NCBI GenBank assembly: GCA_009809945.1
Contig: WTPW01000032.1
Location: forward strand, 282,471 to 346,470
Direction of reading: 5' to 3'
DNA from: Gigaspora margarita
Lineage: Eukaryota > Glomeromycota > Glomeromycetes > Diversisporales > Gigasporaceae
DNA: 64,000 bases
In this document: piece after piece, positions 11,661-22,179 of the stretch
How positions within the stretch are numbered: the stretch's first letter is position 1
Layout of the letters: each line of letters begins with the position of its first letter
The notes under the pieces: model-generated
What the model was told of the DNA's origin: nothing
Seen by the model: the letters and a program-made list of their open reading frames with translations, nothing else
Database searches by the model: none
Made by a program: the position numbers and the translations under genes

Positions 11661-12009
11661 ATGAAATGCGAAAGTAGTTAAAAATTATTACTTTTTTTGT
11701 TTTTGTTTTTTTTGTTATTTTTTTGGGGTTTTTTGGTTTTTCATTTTTTTTATAATAATATATAATAAAAATATGTAATATAATATAATATATAATAATA
11801 ATAAATAAATAAATAATTTTATATTAAATTGCGAAAACTTGCAATTATTATTTAAAAATGTTTATTTAATTTAAAATATAATATATAATAATAATAAATA
11901 AAAAAATAAAATTTTATAATAAATTGCGAAATCTTGCGAAAACATGTAAAACATTTAAAAATTTGCAAAAAGCATGATTATGTGAATATAATAATTATTA
12001 ATTGATATC

Positions 12010-12190
12010 ATATTAGATATATATCGATTACTATCACTATTGATAATAATCAGCAGGGGTGTTGATTATCGATATATATCTGGTTAATCGATATATATCT
12101 AGTAGATTAACCAGATATATATCGATTACTATCACTATCAATAATAATCAGCAGGGGTGTTGATCATCGCATCGATATATATCTTACCAG
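12010..12190 (+). repeat. Two-copy tandem repeat (about 100 bp) with ATATATCGAT
   Basis: The block ATATATCGATTACTATCACT ... CAGCAGGGGTGTTGAT is present twice, starting at about 12015 and 12115, with ATCGATATATATC between the copies. It is part of the hAT interior. Confidence 0.7.
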
Positions 12191-12595
12191 TTAGTAATCG
12201 ATATATATCTATATATAAAATTTGCCATGAGACCTGAGCTAGACAAAAAGTCATTTTGGTGGATCGCATTGGGCAACTGCTTGGTGTATCTTTATTAAAT
12301 AGAACATTTTTACATAGATAGACAAAGTTTTTGGATTCATATGTATTTAGTTCATAATAAATAAAGATAAGGTCGCTTAAAAAAAAAAGATATATGTAAA
12401 TTTGTTTAGCACCAAAAAATATACATATTTATAAAATAAATTAATTTATAAACTTATTATCTGTTATATTTAATAAAAAAATTTAAATTATTTTAAATTT
12501 ATATATTTGCGGCCAGGCCGGCAAAAATTTTTAACCCTAATTGCAGGCCGGGCCCGGGCTGAAAATTTTGAAATTTGCAGGCCTCTAAATTGCAT

Positions 12596-13172
12596 ATTCG
12601 AATTTTCAACAAAATTTTTATGCAAATATAATTATGCTTAAACACTATTATGATCATTTGCTAATCGTATTGAGATTGTCATTTGAGAGTGGCCTTAATT
12701 AGTAGAAAAATATTTTGACAGGTCAAATAAGTCCATTCATCGCGATGAAAGAAAAAGATGGTCTCGACCATCATTTTTTATTATAAAGTTGGGCTGATTG
12801 ATTAGAATTTAATATCCGCATTTCGCTTTATGAATCTTCAGCAAAATTGCCATGAAGATTACTGAATTAATTGCAGAGCACTAGCCGATTATATTAAGAA
12901 GATGCTTGAAAATACCCTTAGTTTTTTAAGAAATAAATTCACAGATCTGATAACAGTTTTCTTTTGGTATAATGATTTTATTTCACGTTAACTTGAGTGA
13001 GTAAAAGAATTTTTATTAATCGAGATTTTAATATGAGTCATTCAACTTCTTAAATTTTACCACTACACAATACTTTTAATTAATCCAAGAAGTTTTGGTC
13101 ACAAATATTTACTGCAAGCATATGTTTATAGTAATTTATGTTAAAAGCACGTACGTACGTTGTTGTTTGAAA
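12596..13172 (-). repeat. Right arm of the long inverted repeat, outer part
   Basis: Reverse complement of about 335-945, with scattered mismatches and small gaps (the left arm has about 50 extra bases near 375-450). Its outer end is at the CACGTACGTACGTTGTTG block near 13148-13165. Confidence 0.75.
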
Positions 13173-13239
13173 AATCATAATACGTTAATTTTGGAGCTGC
13201 ATTTCTAAATTTAGCATCGCTCCCTGACCTCGATCATTA

Positions 13240-13570
13240 CTACATAGCTATGATCGAATTATTACACATTTCCGGATAACGATAACTACATTCCTGCGTA
13301 GTAAATTCCCATCACCACATTTTTTGTAAATAGTCGTAGCTCTTACCTCATTCTTGGTAATCGGGTAATCCTTGATGGGTTATATAAAAGGGATCGCTTT
13401 GTGTATTGAGTAGAAGAGAGTTTTTCTTTAAGTTTTTTCTTTATTTTTTCTTTTAAGATTTGTTAGTTCTAGAGTAGATAGTTTTTAAACACGCGTATGT
13501 ATATAAATCGCTCTCCCAATACTTAATAAATACAATCATTCATAAATCTTCGAACCTTTAATGATTGTGG
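13240..13570 (+). repeat. Possible solo-LTR-like fossil
   Basis: A TATATAAAAG box at about 13382, a pyrimidine-rich stretch, and an AATAAATACAATC signal near 13525 are arranged as in a retrotransposon LTR. No internal region or second copy lies in the window and the ends are not defined. This is a weak call. Confidence 0.25.
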
Positions 13571-13689
13571 CCCGGTAGCTTAATTGGCACACAAAGTTTT
13601 GGATGTCTCTCCCAAGGCCACAACAATGTGCTTAGGGAATTCACAGATGCTACATTTGAATGGACGATCGATAGTTGCAGACTAATAGA

Positions 13690-14118
13690 TCACACTATTG
13701 ATCAGCATTACTATTTTCTAGTTTGAATAATGATCTTAAATACTTGCATATCAATATTTAAATCCTAGATAGCTAAATGCAAAAGTGGTCTGGAATGAAT
13801 TTATCTGAATGACTGAATGATTCGATTTTTATAATTAGTTGAATAAAATTTTGATTTCAGATATTAAATTGAATTATCTGGTTATCGGCCATATAATTCA
13901 TGATCACAACTTATAGGCAACAAAAGGTCACTTAGTTTTAATTCGAAATTTTTATTTGGAAAATCACATCTAAGAGGTAATACTTGAGATAGCCCTAAAT
14001 TTTATTCCGGATCACCAATCTTCTAAAAGTAAATTTTAAATTTTACAATTTAAAAAAAAATTTTAAATAAAAGCATTTTGCCCTATGTTATGAGAACCAA
14101 ATATTTAACTTTATATGG
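13690..14118. other. Gap, nothing recognised
   Basis: AT-rich sequence without sustained frames, terminal repeats or RNA-like structures. Confidence 0.4.
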
Positions 14119-14126
14119 CCTTAGCT

Positions 14127-14267
14127 CAGGGTTGGCAATGGAGCTCAATGGAGCCCAATGGAGCTGTGAATGGAGCCAATGGAGCTCTGAATGAAGCCAA
14201 TGGATACTAGTTTTTTGAGCTCCATTCGCACAGCCATTGAGCTCCATTGGCTCCATTACCAAGCCTG
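14127..14267. mobile_element. 141-bp hAT MITE with exact 8-bp target duplication
   Basis: It starts CAGGGTTGGCAATGGAGC and ends GGCTCCATTACCAAGCCTG, and is flanked by CCTTAGCT at 14119-14126 and 14268-14275. The interior is an array of AATGGAGCC / AATGGAGCTC units, then the same units inverted, so the element can fold completely. The ends and target duplication are classical for hAT. Confidence 0.93.
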
Positions 14268-14319
14268 CCTTAGCTATAGTCATACCAAAATTTTGTGAGA
14301 AAACCTTTTGTTGACAATT

Positions 14320-14600
14320 TCATATAAAATAAAATATAAAAAAAAAAAAAAAAAAAAGAAAAGAGAAGCACATATTAATGATGCAGGTCCGAGTTTTTAC
14401 ATACACTGTCCCATATATGTTAGCATTTTTTCATCAAAATTTTCTGCGCTATTGTGCATTATATTATAGAGTATCACTGGTGTTAATATGATTCTAATAT
14501 ATATTTTTTAATTTATTCAAGAAATCTTAATAACACATAAAAAAAAAAATCTTAATTTATTTAAAACTACTCATATGACAATTTCATACCCAGATATCGG
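14320..14600. other. Gap with a poly-A run
   Basis: An A run at about 14335-14360 follows AT-rich sequence. No element attached to it could be recognised. Confidence 0.35.
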
Positions 14601-14610
14601 GCATTCACTT

Positions 14611-14921
14611 ATTTGCGAGGTAATACAAACTCCTGAGAGGAAATAGCCAATCGGAGTGTGCAAATTTTGACTATTCCGGATCAGCACGACAAAGAATACA
14701 AACACGAGTAAAAGAAGAAAAGGCGAAAATATGTAAAAACTAATGTTTTAAATCAATCTTGGTGCACTAATTAAAAATGACGGGAATGAAATTTTACATT
14801 TAGTAAGCATCAATCCAACCCTATAGCCTCTAACGTTAAAATTCTAATCCTAAATCTCACGCACTTAGTTTATTTACAAAATCGGAATTCCTTTTTTGGT
14901 TTGTATTACCCCGCAAATAAA
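14611..14921. mobile_element. MITE with TTATTTGCGGGGTAATAC ends
   Basis: The left end TTATTTGCGAGGTAATACAA and the right end (TTGTATTACCCCGCAAATAA) are inverted copies. The flanking duplication is not clear. The interior has no sustained frame. Confidence 0.65.
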
Positions 14922-15069
14922 TAAAATAAGATATCGGAGTATTTTAAGAAATCAGAAATTATCTAGAAATCGCAAGCGATTTCTTTTTTTGATGATCTGC
15001 AAAATGCAAACTACAATAAAGTTTAATTAGCTAACTAATTAGATGACAACAGATTATTATTTACTAGTC

Positions 15070-15215
15070 GATTAATCGACTAATCGACTAGTCGATTAAT
15101 CGATTAGTCGACTAGTCGATTAGTTGATTATTCGACTAGTCGACTAATCGATTAGTCGATTAGTCGACTAGTCGATCGACTGATTATGAAAAAATTTAGT
15201 CGATTAGTCGACTGA
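15070..15215. repeat. Array of palindromic TCGATTAATCGACTAG units
   Basis: About 145 bp consist almost only of ATCGACTAG / CTAGTCGAT / TCGATTAATCGA motifs. The same motif set forms the interior of the hAT MITE at 59685-60125. I could not find hAT ends or a target duplication here. Confidence 0.75.
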
Positions 15216-16070
15216 CGACTTTATGATTTCTGTCTTTAACCTCCTTTATTGAACAAATTTTCTTTCTTAATTACCTTTATACAATGGACAACCATAATCT
15301 CATACTCCTTTGTTACAAGTCAAAACCATAAATGATAACCCTTTTTCTTTCCTTATCCGTTTCCTGACAATTGGTAATTCGAAATTCAAAATAGCGTCAA
15401 GTGTTTGACTATATTATAAAGTAATACATTTGAATAATAAAATTAGCTAGTTAATTATGTGGAATTAAAATTAGTAAAATCGTCATTATTAGAAGCCTCC
15501 TTCATTGAAACGAAGATTCTTAATACCCTTTTCTTTCCTTACCAATAATAGCAACTCAAATCCAAAACAATCGTATGTATAAAAATACCTGCATTTAATG
15601 AGATACCAAATTAACTTTAACCTGATAACATATTAAGACGATCATTAAACATGTGGCTCTGGTAAAGACATCTGATCTCGTAATAATGGTATTAAAAAAA
15701 AACACCGTATTTCGGAAATAAATATAATACCTGATACTACAAATTTTAATTGTGTTTCAAATTTTTGAAATCGGAAAATAAAATGGGAGTGTTCGGAAAC
15801 CCCCCATTTCGTGAAATTAAACTTTTATATAATAAATTGGTATGTCGCATAAATGTCCCACATATTTCTATCAAAATCTGAAGCCCCTCATTATAATAAT
15901 TAATCAGCAAGAGTTTACAGTAAGCAAATCACAAATTTGTTCTCCTCGATGATAAAAATAGTAATAGTTAACTCATTTTGAAAGGTTGTAAATAAATACA
16001 ATAGGAATTTCCTTATTATGTAAAGTTTATTAGTATAAACTTCTAAATATGTACACGTAAAAATGCTTTG
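15216..16070. other. Upstream intergenic region, nothing recognised
   Basis: A roughly 40-bp block around CTTTTTCTTTCCTTA...CAATTGGTAATTCGAAAT (15340-15390) has a loose echo near 15520-15560, but no gene or element can be named. Confidence 0.4.
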
Positions 16071-16286
16071 TCATACGTACTTAATCATTGAACAATATCC
16101 TCGTGCACAACGCACAAAAATAAATCGTTGAAAAAAATCCTCACACTTACAATTAGAGTTTGAACCTTGATTCGGCCTTCCACCGAATTTGCATGATGAC
16201 ATATAAGCATATAGAAGACAAAAACCCATAATGATATCTATTGTTTTTAGATAGTCAACCCCTTTTTTCGCCAGGCACATAATCAA
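16071..16286 (-). CDS. Small cysteine-rich ORF, doubtful
   Basis: This is a 71-codon frame divergent from the lactone oxidase gene. Starting at the internal Met of MGFCLLYAYMSSC it would give a peptide of about 52 residues with a hydrophobic start and several cysteines (C-K-F, C-K-C, C-A-R-G-Y-C). That is the general look of a small secreted cysteine-rich protein. No homology is recognised and there is no independent sign of expression. Short AT-rich windows can produce such frames by chance, so I hold it only as a candidate. Confidence 0.2.
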   Translation of the reverse strand: MIMCLAKKGVDYLKTIDIIMGFCLLYAYMSSCKFGGRPNQGSNSNCKCEDFFQRFIFVRCARGYCSMIKYV

Positions 16287-16549
16287 TTAAATAGATACAT
16301 CTGTACATGTGCACATACGACGATGATATGATTTAAATCTTGAGCTAGTTTTAATTCTAATTTTAACCAAACAAATAAATATTTTTTTTTATGTGCAGAA
16401 TAAAACCGGATATCGATTTAACAATTCAGATTTAAATCTGAAGCTGGGGGTCATTAATTAAACCAAACTCTACGTACAGTATATACACGCATAAAAAATA
16501 ACTAGTCCTAATTCGGACATAAAAACTTTATAAATGTTAATCAATATTC

Positions 16550-18659
16550 GTGAATAAATTTTCTTTACGATTAATTACTACAACAATGTCTTTCATAAAA
16601 AACTTTTACAACAAGATATTTAACAATATTGAACATTTTTGTGAAAAGGAATGGCATAATTGGGGTGAAAATCAGAAATGTACTCCTGATGAAATTTTTC
16701 GTCCGGCTAATTTAGATGATTTAAAAAAAATTGTAAAAAAAGCAAAGGAGAAGAATAAGAAAATTCGTTGTGCTGCTGCGGGTCATACTTGGAGTAGCCT
16801 TAGTGTAACTAATGGATATTTAGTAATAGTTACTGATTTGGATGCTATTGAGATTCAATATAATGAAAGATTGAAAGCTTGGACAGTTGCCACCGAAGCA
16901 GGTAAGGAAGAACATTTTTAAAAATAATAAATTTGCGGTTTGTTTTTTTTTTTTTTTTTTTTTTAGTATTTTAATTAATTTACCCGATTGAATTTATAGG
17001 TGTATACCTTAAAGATCTCGATGAAAAGTTAAGGAAGCATGACCCTCCATTGACAATGGATGCTGCAGTTGTATTGAACACTGTGACAACATCTGGCATT
17101 GTGTCGACAGGTTGTCATGGTGCGAGATGTGCAAATTCAACTATCCCAGAAAAAGTAATCTCATTTCAAATTGTAACTGCCGATGGAGAACTTCGTGAGT
17201 TCTCTGATGAGATAGATCCTGTTGAAATGAGTGCTGCTAGAATCAGTTTTGGTAAATTTTTTTTCTAAAAAAAATAAAAAATAAAAATAAAAAATAAAGA
17301 AAAAACACGTACTTACCCAGTCCTTAAACATTGACTCTGTACTAAAGGTCTCTTAGGAATTATATATAAGCTCACTTTTATAGTTGAGCCAATGTTTAAT
17401 TTAATAATGAAAGATACCTTCCCGAAAATTTCAGATTATTGGAAACCAGAAAACCTCAAAAATGATGTATTGAATAATGATAGTGTTGAAATTTTCTATT
17501 GGCCATTCAATACAGCTGGCCTTAATGAGAAGGATGATAAACTTTGGGTAAAAACTTGCAAGAGAACCAATTTGAATGTTACAAAGAATCAGATTGAAGA
17601 GCAATTCGGGTCGGCCTTTCAAAATCTTGAGCTCGAATTTGGAGATCGTGTTTATCAACACATTGTTAAATTTCCGGAATCTACTCCATACATTACTCAT
17701 TTTCTCTTTAAAGCAGGTATTGAACATGAAACTGAAAAAATTATACAAGCACCTGACGCAATTCATTATCAGGTATGTTTCTTAAATATTAATTTGAAGT
17801 ATTTTTAAATTGTATTTAATTTTCTCGAATTTTTTACAGAATGGTATCGATCATATTCCTTGTATGGATCTTGAGTTTGCTATCAAGATCAACCATGTAA
17901 GTAAATGCTTAAAATAGAGATTGGAATTAATTACGATACATCGATCATCAAAGTTTCTTAATCAAACATTCACTTGAGTATTGGCCATATAAGAAATTAT
18001 ATTTACGTAAATAATATGCAATCTATAATTGATGTACGAAAAATGATAAAATTTAATTCTCGAAATTCATAAATTCCAATCTCTAGCTTAATCACATATA
18101 TGAGTTTGATTATAGCGTATATCAAACTAACAATTATATTATGCAAATCAAGGATTTTTCAAATGTCATCGACGAAATCAATTATATTGTTAAACGGGTA
18201 ATGTATAAAAAGCTTATGCGATATAATTTCATACTAATCTTTAAAATATTTCTAACCTCTTTTTCTTCCTTTATCTCTTAGATTTATGAGTTAGCTGCAG
18301 ATAAAAAGTATCCGTTAAATATTGCAGCAGAATTTCGAATCAACAAGGCATCCAAATGTCTGCTTGCTTCGACATATGACGAAAATCCAGACACATATTA
18401 TTGTTTACTTGAAATTTTGTCTATTAATGGTACTCAAGGTTTCCTTGATTTTTCAATTGAACTATCCGAAAGATGGATGAAAAAATATAATGCTCAACCA
18501 CACTGGGGCAAAATGTGGGAACACGTTCCTGGTATTATTCCATATGTACGTAAACATTTGGGAAAACGTGTAAACGAATTTGAAAAAGTCAGAGCAAAAT
18601 ACGATCCTGATAAACTTTTCTTTGACAATAAGAGTTTGAAAAAACTTTTTGCCAAATAA
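16550..18659 (+). CDS. FAD-linked D-arabinono-1,4-lactone oxidase family protein, six exons
   Basis: Exons at 16550-16901, 17000-17251, 17348-17772, 17840-17896, 18153-18197 and 18282-18659 join in frame to 502 codons with GT-AG introns. The enzyme family oxidises an aldono-1,4-lactone with O2 in the last step of erythroascorbate or ascorbate synthesis, in fungi at the mitochondrial outer membrane. Visible signatures: the FAD-binding PP-loop at residues 71-92 with His79 in AAGHTWSS, the usual site of covalent flavin attachment; STGCHGARC near 153-161; the conserved IVTADGEL; and the C-terminal HWGK motif (451-454) followed by YDPDKLFFDN. The length is close to the family's 500-530 residues. 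The start may be the first Met (16550) or the Met at 16586 (490 aa). L-gulonolactone oxidase-like activity cannot be excluded; substrate is inferred from the fungal setting. The gene looks intact. Confidence 0.88.
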
Positions 18660-19823
18660 TATATTGAATATTTTTCTTGAGTTTTATAAATTATTTTTTA
18701 GTTTATTTTGTATATATATAATATTTACATTTATTTATTAATTTTTTTTATTTATTTTTATTTATATTTATTTATTTATATATTCATATTTTCTTATTTA
18801 TTTTATTATAATAAAATTACTCTGGATCATGTGTGTGTCCATCTGACTTTGAATCAAGAAAGTACCAGTTTTAATTTTGCGTTTCATAAGTTTTTATTTC
18901 ACTAACCGTACATAATGAAGTGGATTACAGTACTAAGTTTTGCAAAAAAAATATTTCGTTATTTTCAAGGCAATTTGAAAATCTTTTATTTGGTGAGTGC
19001 AAAAATTCCTAACATTTCTTATGTTGCTATGTGTAAAATATTCATGAATGCTTGAGTGAGTGTATTTGTTTGATATAGGCAAATTTAGTTTGTATTTAGC
19101 ATTAGACAAACATGATTTATTTTTTAAATTCTTTAGCATAAGTTTTTTTAAAAATTGGTATAAATTGAAAAAAATGATAGAACACGTACACAAAGAATGT
19201 TTTTATATACTTATATTATTACAATTCATAAGAATTTCAAGTATAGTATGTGATAGTTTATAACCATCTGTTCATGAAAATACCGTATCATGTTATGCAA
19301 ATTTAATGAAAAAGTTGTTGGTATACAGAACCAGAACAACGACCAACAGCAAAATTATGAAATTATTATATTAGAATTATTAGAATCTGATAAAAACCTA
19401 AAAAATATAGAAATTTAATGATGTTATGTGAATTTATATGATATAGTATAATAAAATATTATATATTGGGTGTCTTTCACTCGGGTGAAAATAAAATTTC
19501 CCTTTAAAAAATAAAGATATGCAAATAAATGCTAATTTACTTTATATAAAAATAGGATTATTTTATCAAATAGTAGTTATAAATATCAAGATAATTATAA
19601 TCTAAATTTTTTTTTTATGCCAATCTCATAAATGATTGGCTAATCTTGTAGAGATTGTTATTCCCTTTTTCCAAAATAACTACACCTTTTTTTGGATTTT
19701 TGTATTTCAATTTGAAAATATAAGGGTTTTTTCAGGTGTTGTTTATTCAATAAATACACCTTTTTTTTGAAATTGTATAAAGTTGGACTCTATATAATCA
19801 CAGGTATATTATAAATTAAATAC
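18660..19823. other. Downstream intergenic region, nothing recognised
   Basis: A TTTATTTA-rich tract follows the lactone oxidase stop (18700-18800). Overlapping short frames on both strands at 18930-19260 are AT-driven. No element ends were found. Confidence 0.45.
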
Positions 19824-19831
19824 CTTGTTAT

Positions 19832-20231
19832 TAGGCTTCCACAAAAATTATCTGTGCGATTTCAGAATTTTTGAAGGCTATAAAAACCAACGTTACACAA
19901 TTGGTGCTTGAACCGTGGAATTAGCATGATAAACCCACTTTCGGAAAACATGCTTCATTTATACCTCATATGTGCTTGCTGCTAGCAGCAGGCCTTTAAA
20001 GTCATACCGGTACAGATCTGAGGACCGGGCCTGAGCCCGTACCCGTCTGACTTTAAAGGCCTGCTGCTAGCAGCAAGCACATGTGAGGTATAAATGAAGC
20101 ATGTTTTCGGAAAGTGGGTTTATTATGCTAATTCCATATACCGATTTCGGTTCAAGCACCAATTGTGTGACATTGGTTTTATAGCTTCCAAAAATTCTGA
20201 AAACGCACGGGTAATTTTTGCAGAAAGCCTA
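19832..20231. mobile_element. hAT-type fold-back element with exact 8-bp target duplication
   Basis: TAGGCTTCC at the left and GAAAGCCTA at the right are the ends, flanked by CTTGTTAT at 19824-19831 and 20232-20239. The whole element is an almost perfect inverted repeat with arms of about 190 bp around a short GC-rich centre (20010-20040). The arms include ATGCTTCATTTATACCTCA and CTGCTGCTAGCAGCA. It has no coding capacity. Few differences between the arms imply recent origin. Confidence 0.92.
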
Positions 20232-20239
20232 CTTGTTAT

Positions 20240-21780
20240 ATTCATGAAATTACTAACTAATAAATTTTTTAATATAATACATAGTTGTAACATATTTGTG
20301 CATATTTGAAATTTATTATACTTTTTAACATCAATTTTGTACAATATGATACTTAATTTCATATGTTCAATATGATATTTAAATTAAACAATATAAATTT
20401 AAATTTATAAAAAATGATATTTGATTTTATACAAAAGAACATTTAATTGGCATATAATTAAACTATAATATCCTGTAATATAGTAATTTTAGATAATTTT
20501 GGTACTATTCAAATTGTCTCATGAAAATAATTTGAATGGTTTCAAACTATCTAAATTATATTGCTAGATCATAAGTTATAATATACAAAATTAAATATTC
20601 TTTTATATAATATTAAATGTTTTTTGTACAAATTTAAACATTATATTATATGAATTTAAATGCTATCTTATATGAAATTACAGATTATATTGTTCAAAAC
20701 TGATATTAAAATATGGCTTTACTAAAATGTACCATAGGTGTAAACACCTTAGTTTATACAATAACGATATCCAATAAAATTTATTTATTTAATTTATTTA
20801 TTTATTTAATTTATTTATTTATTTATTTGCTTATTAAACTATATATATGTTGCACCTTAGACTCAGATATCGATTTTTTTGGCCAGCATTAACTAGTCGA
20901 CATTGATTGCATTTATTGACCTAAATTATACACTAATCCTTCCCAAACTCTTATGCTAACCCTACTCTAACTTAGTCTGAGGCATGAACAACAACTATAC
21001 TATTTAAAAACGCCCTAAGCCTTTAATCTAACCCTAACCCTAAACTAAACAGAAAGTCATATAATGAACTCAATACATAATAACCCCACCAAAAAACCTA
21101 CTATTTATACCAAGGAAACCTATCAAAAAAATCCAGTTTTACACAGAAGAAACCTGCCTTTTATCACTAAAAATCAGTATCAAAAAATGTACTATTAATT
21201 GCCAAAAAACAAACCAACACAAAACAAATACTGCCAAAAAACACTACACTAGCAAAACCCCAAACATCAATGCTATTAAATAATAATGAAATAATACTAG
21301 CAAAAGCCCAAACACCAACACCGTTAAATGACAACATAACTCTACCAAAGTACTAACACTATTAAACAATGATGTAATGAAACTAGTGAGTCATACATCA
21401 AATCAGCAGCACCAGTAAAAGTAATATAAGAAAATGATGAGGAGAAGCTGAAATAACATGCAAACAAACCATCAACCAGTACCAATAAAAGGATAATGCA
21501 ACAACACTGGATACACAAAAGTAATTTAGTAAAGAAATGTGAGAAAAGCAAGCAAACATAAAGAAAACTTATTATGAAAGAAAGATCCAAGACACCAATA
21601 AGAAAAAAAGCCAAGGTACTAGTGAAATTACCCAAAAACAAACCAATATGAAACAAAATACTGCCAAAAATGATGGTACTAGCAAAAGCCCAAATACTAA
21701 CACTCATACTAGCACCAACAAAAGGACGATACAACAACGCTAGACACATATATAAAAAAAAAGTTAGTAAAGAAATAATG
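20240..21780. other. AT-rich region with an ATTT microsatellite
   Basis: A TTTATTTAATTTATTTATT microsatellite lies at 20765-20832. TAACCCTAACCCTAAACTA at about 21028 is a short interstitial telomere-like run, too short to indicate a chromosome end. Between 21060 and 21780 the plus strand is rich in ACCAAAACACTA-like sequence and contains no sustained frame. Confidence 0.5.
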
Positions 21781-22045
21781 CAAAGATAAAAAAAAAACTT
21801 ATCATAAAAAAAAGAGCCAAGACACTAATAAAAGAAAAAGCCAAGACACCAACAGAGAAAAGGCCAAGATACTAACAAAAGAAAAAGTCAAGGCACTAGC
21901 AAAAGAGAAAGCCAAAGCTAGTAAAAGAGAAAGCCAAGGAAGAGAAAACCACAGCATTAAAAATGAAAAGCCAAGATAATAGTAAAAAAGAAGAGCCAAA
22001 ACACTAGTAAAAGGAAGAGCCAAATATATTAGTGAAAGAAAACTC
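21780..22045 (+). repeat. Degenerate tandem repeat, AAAGAAAAAGCCAAGACACT unit
   Basis: About nine units of 24-33 bp carry the core AAAAGAGAAAGCCAAGRCACTA. The plus strand would encode Lys/Ala-rich peptide interrupted by stops. The Leu/Phe-rich frame on the other strand (21802-22047) is its shadow. Confidence 0.7.
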
Positions 22046-22179
22046 AAGAAAACTATGATAGTAATACAGTAATAGTAAGAAAAAAATAATGTAAATAAAA
22101 AAAATACTTATTTATAGATTTATATAGATTCATATAATCTATAGTATTGAACACCTAGATGCATTTTATAATTACTGTT

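Larger units (their letters stand above)
8486..12587. mobile_element. 4.1-kb hAT-type element with exact 8-bp target duplication
   Basis: The ends are TAGAGGCCTG and CAGGCCTCTA, flanked by AATTGCAT at 8478-8485 and 12588-12595. The subterminal regions hold GC-rich motifs (GGCCAGGCTGGG and GGCCAGGCCGG types). No transposase frame is recognisable: the interior consists of a MITE (8867-9329), a Lys-rich or poly-pyrimidine low-complexity region, another MITE (9981-10323), a degenerate satellite and AT-rich sequence. It is therefore a non-autonomous or heavily decayed element. It lies within the right arm of the long inverted repeat and so post-dates that repeat. Confidence 0.85.

Noticed and set aside
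10405-11677. Several Phe-rich frames of 65-89 codons
   Set aside because: They come from poly-T runs of a degenerate satellite.
13550-13640. tRNA-like sequence (GTGGCCCGGTAGCTTAATTGG)
   Set aside because: The A-box-like part has no matching B box and no cloverleaf can be drawn.
17431-17766. 111-codon frame antisense to the lactone oxidase
   Set aside because: It lies wholly within coding exon 3, which has clear homology on the other strand.
21342-22047. Hydrophobic minus-strand frames resembling membrane proteins
   Set aside because: They are antisense to a Lys-rich tandem repeat (AAAGAGAAAGCCAAG) and follow its period.
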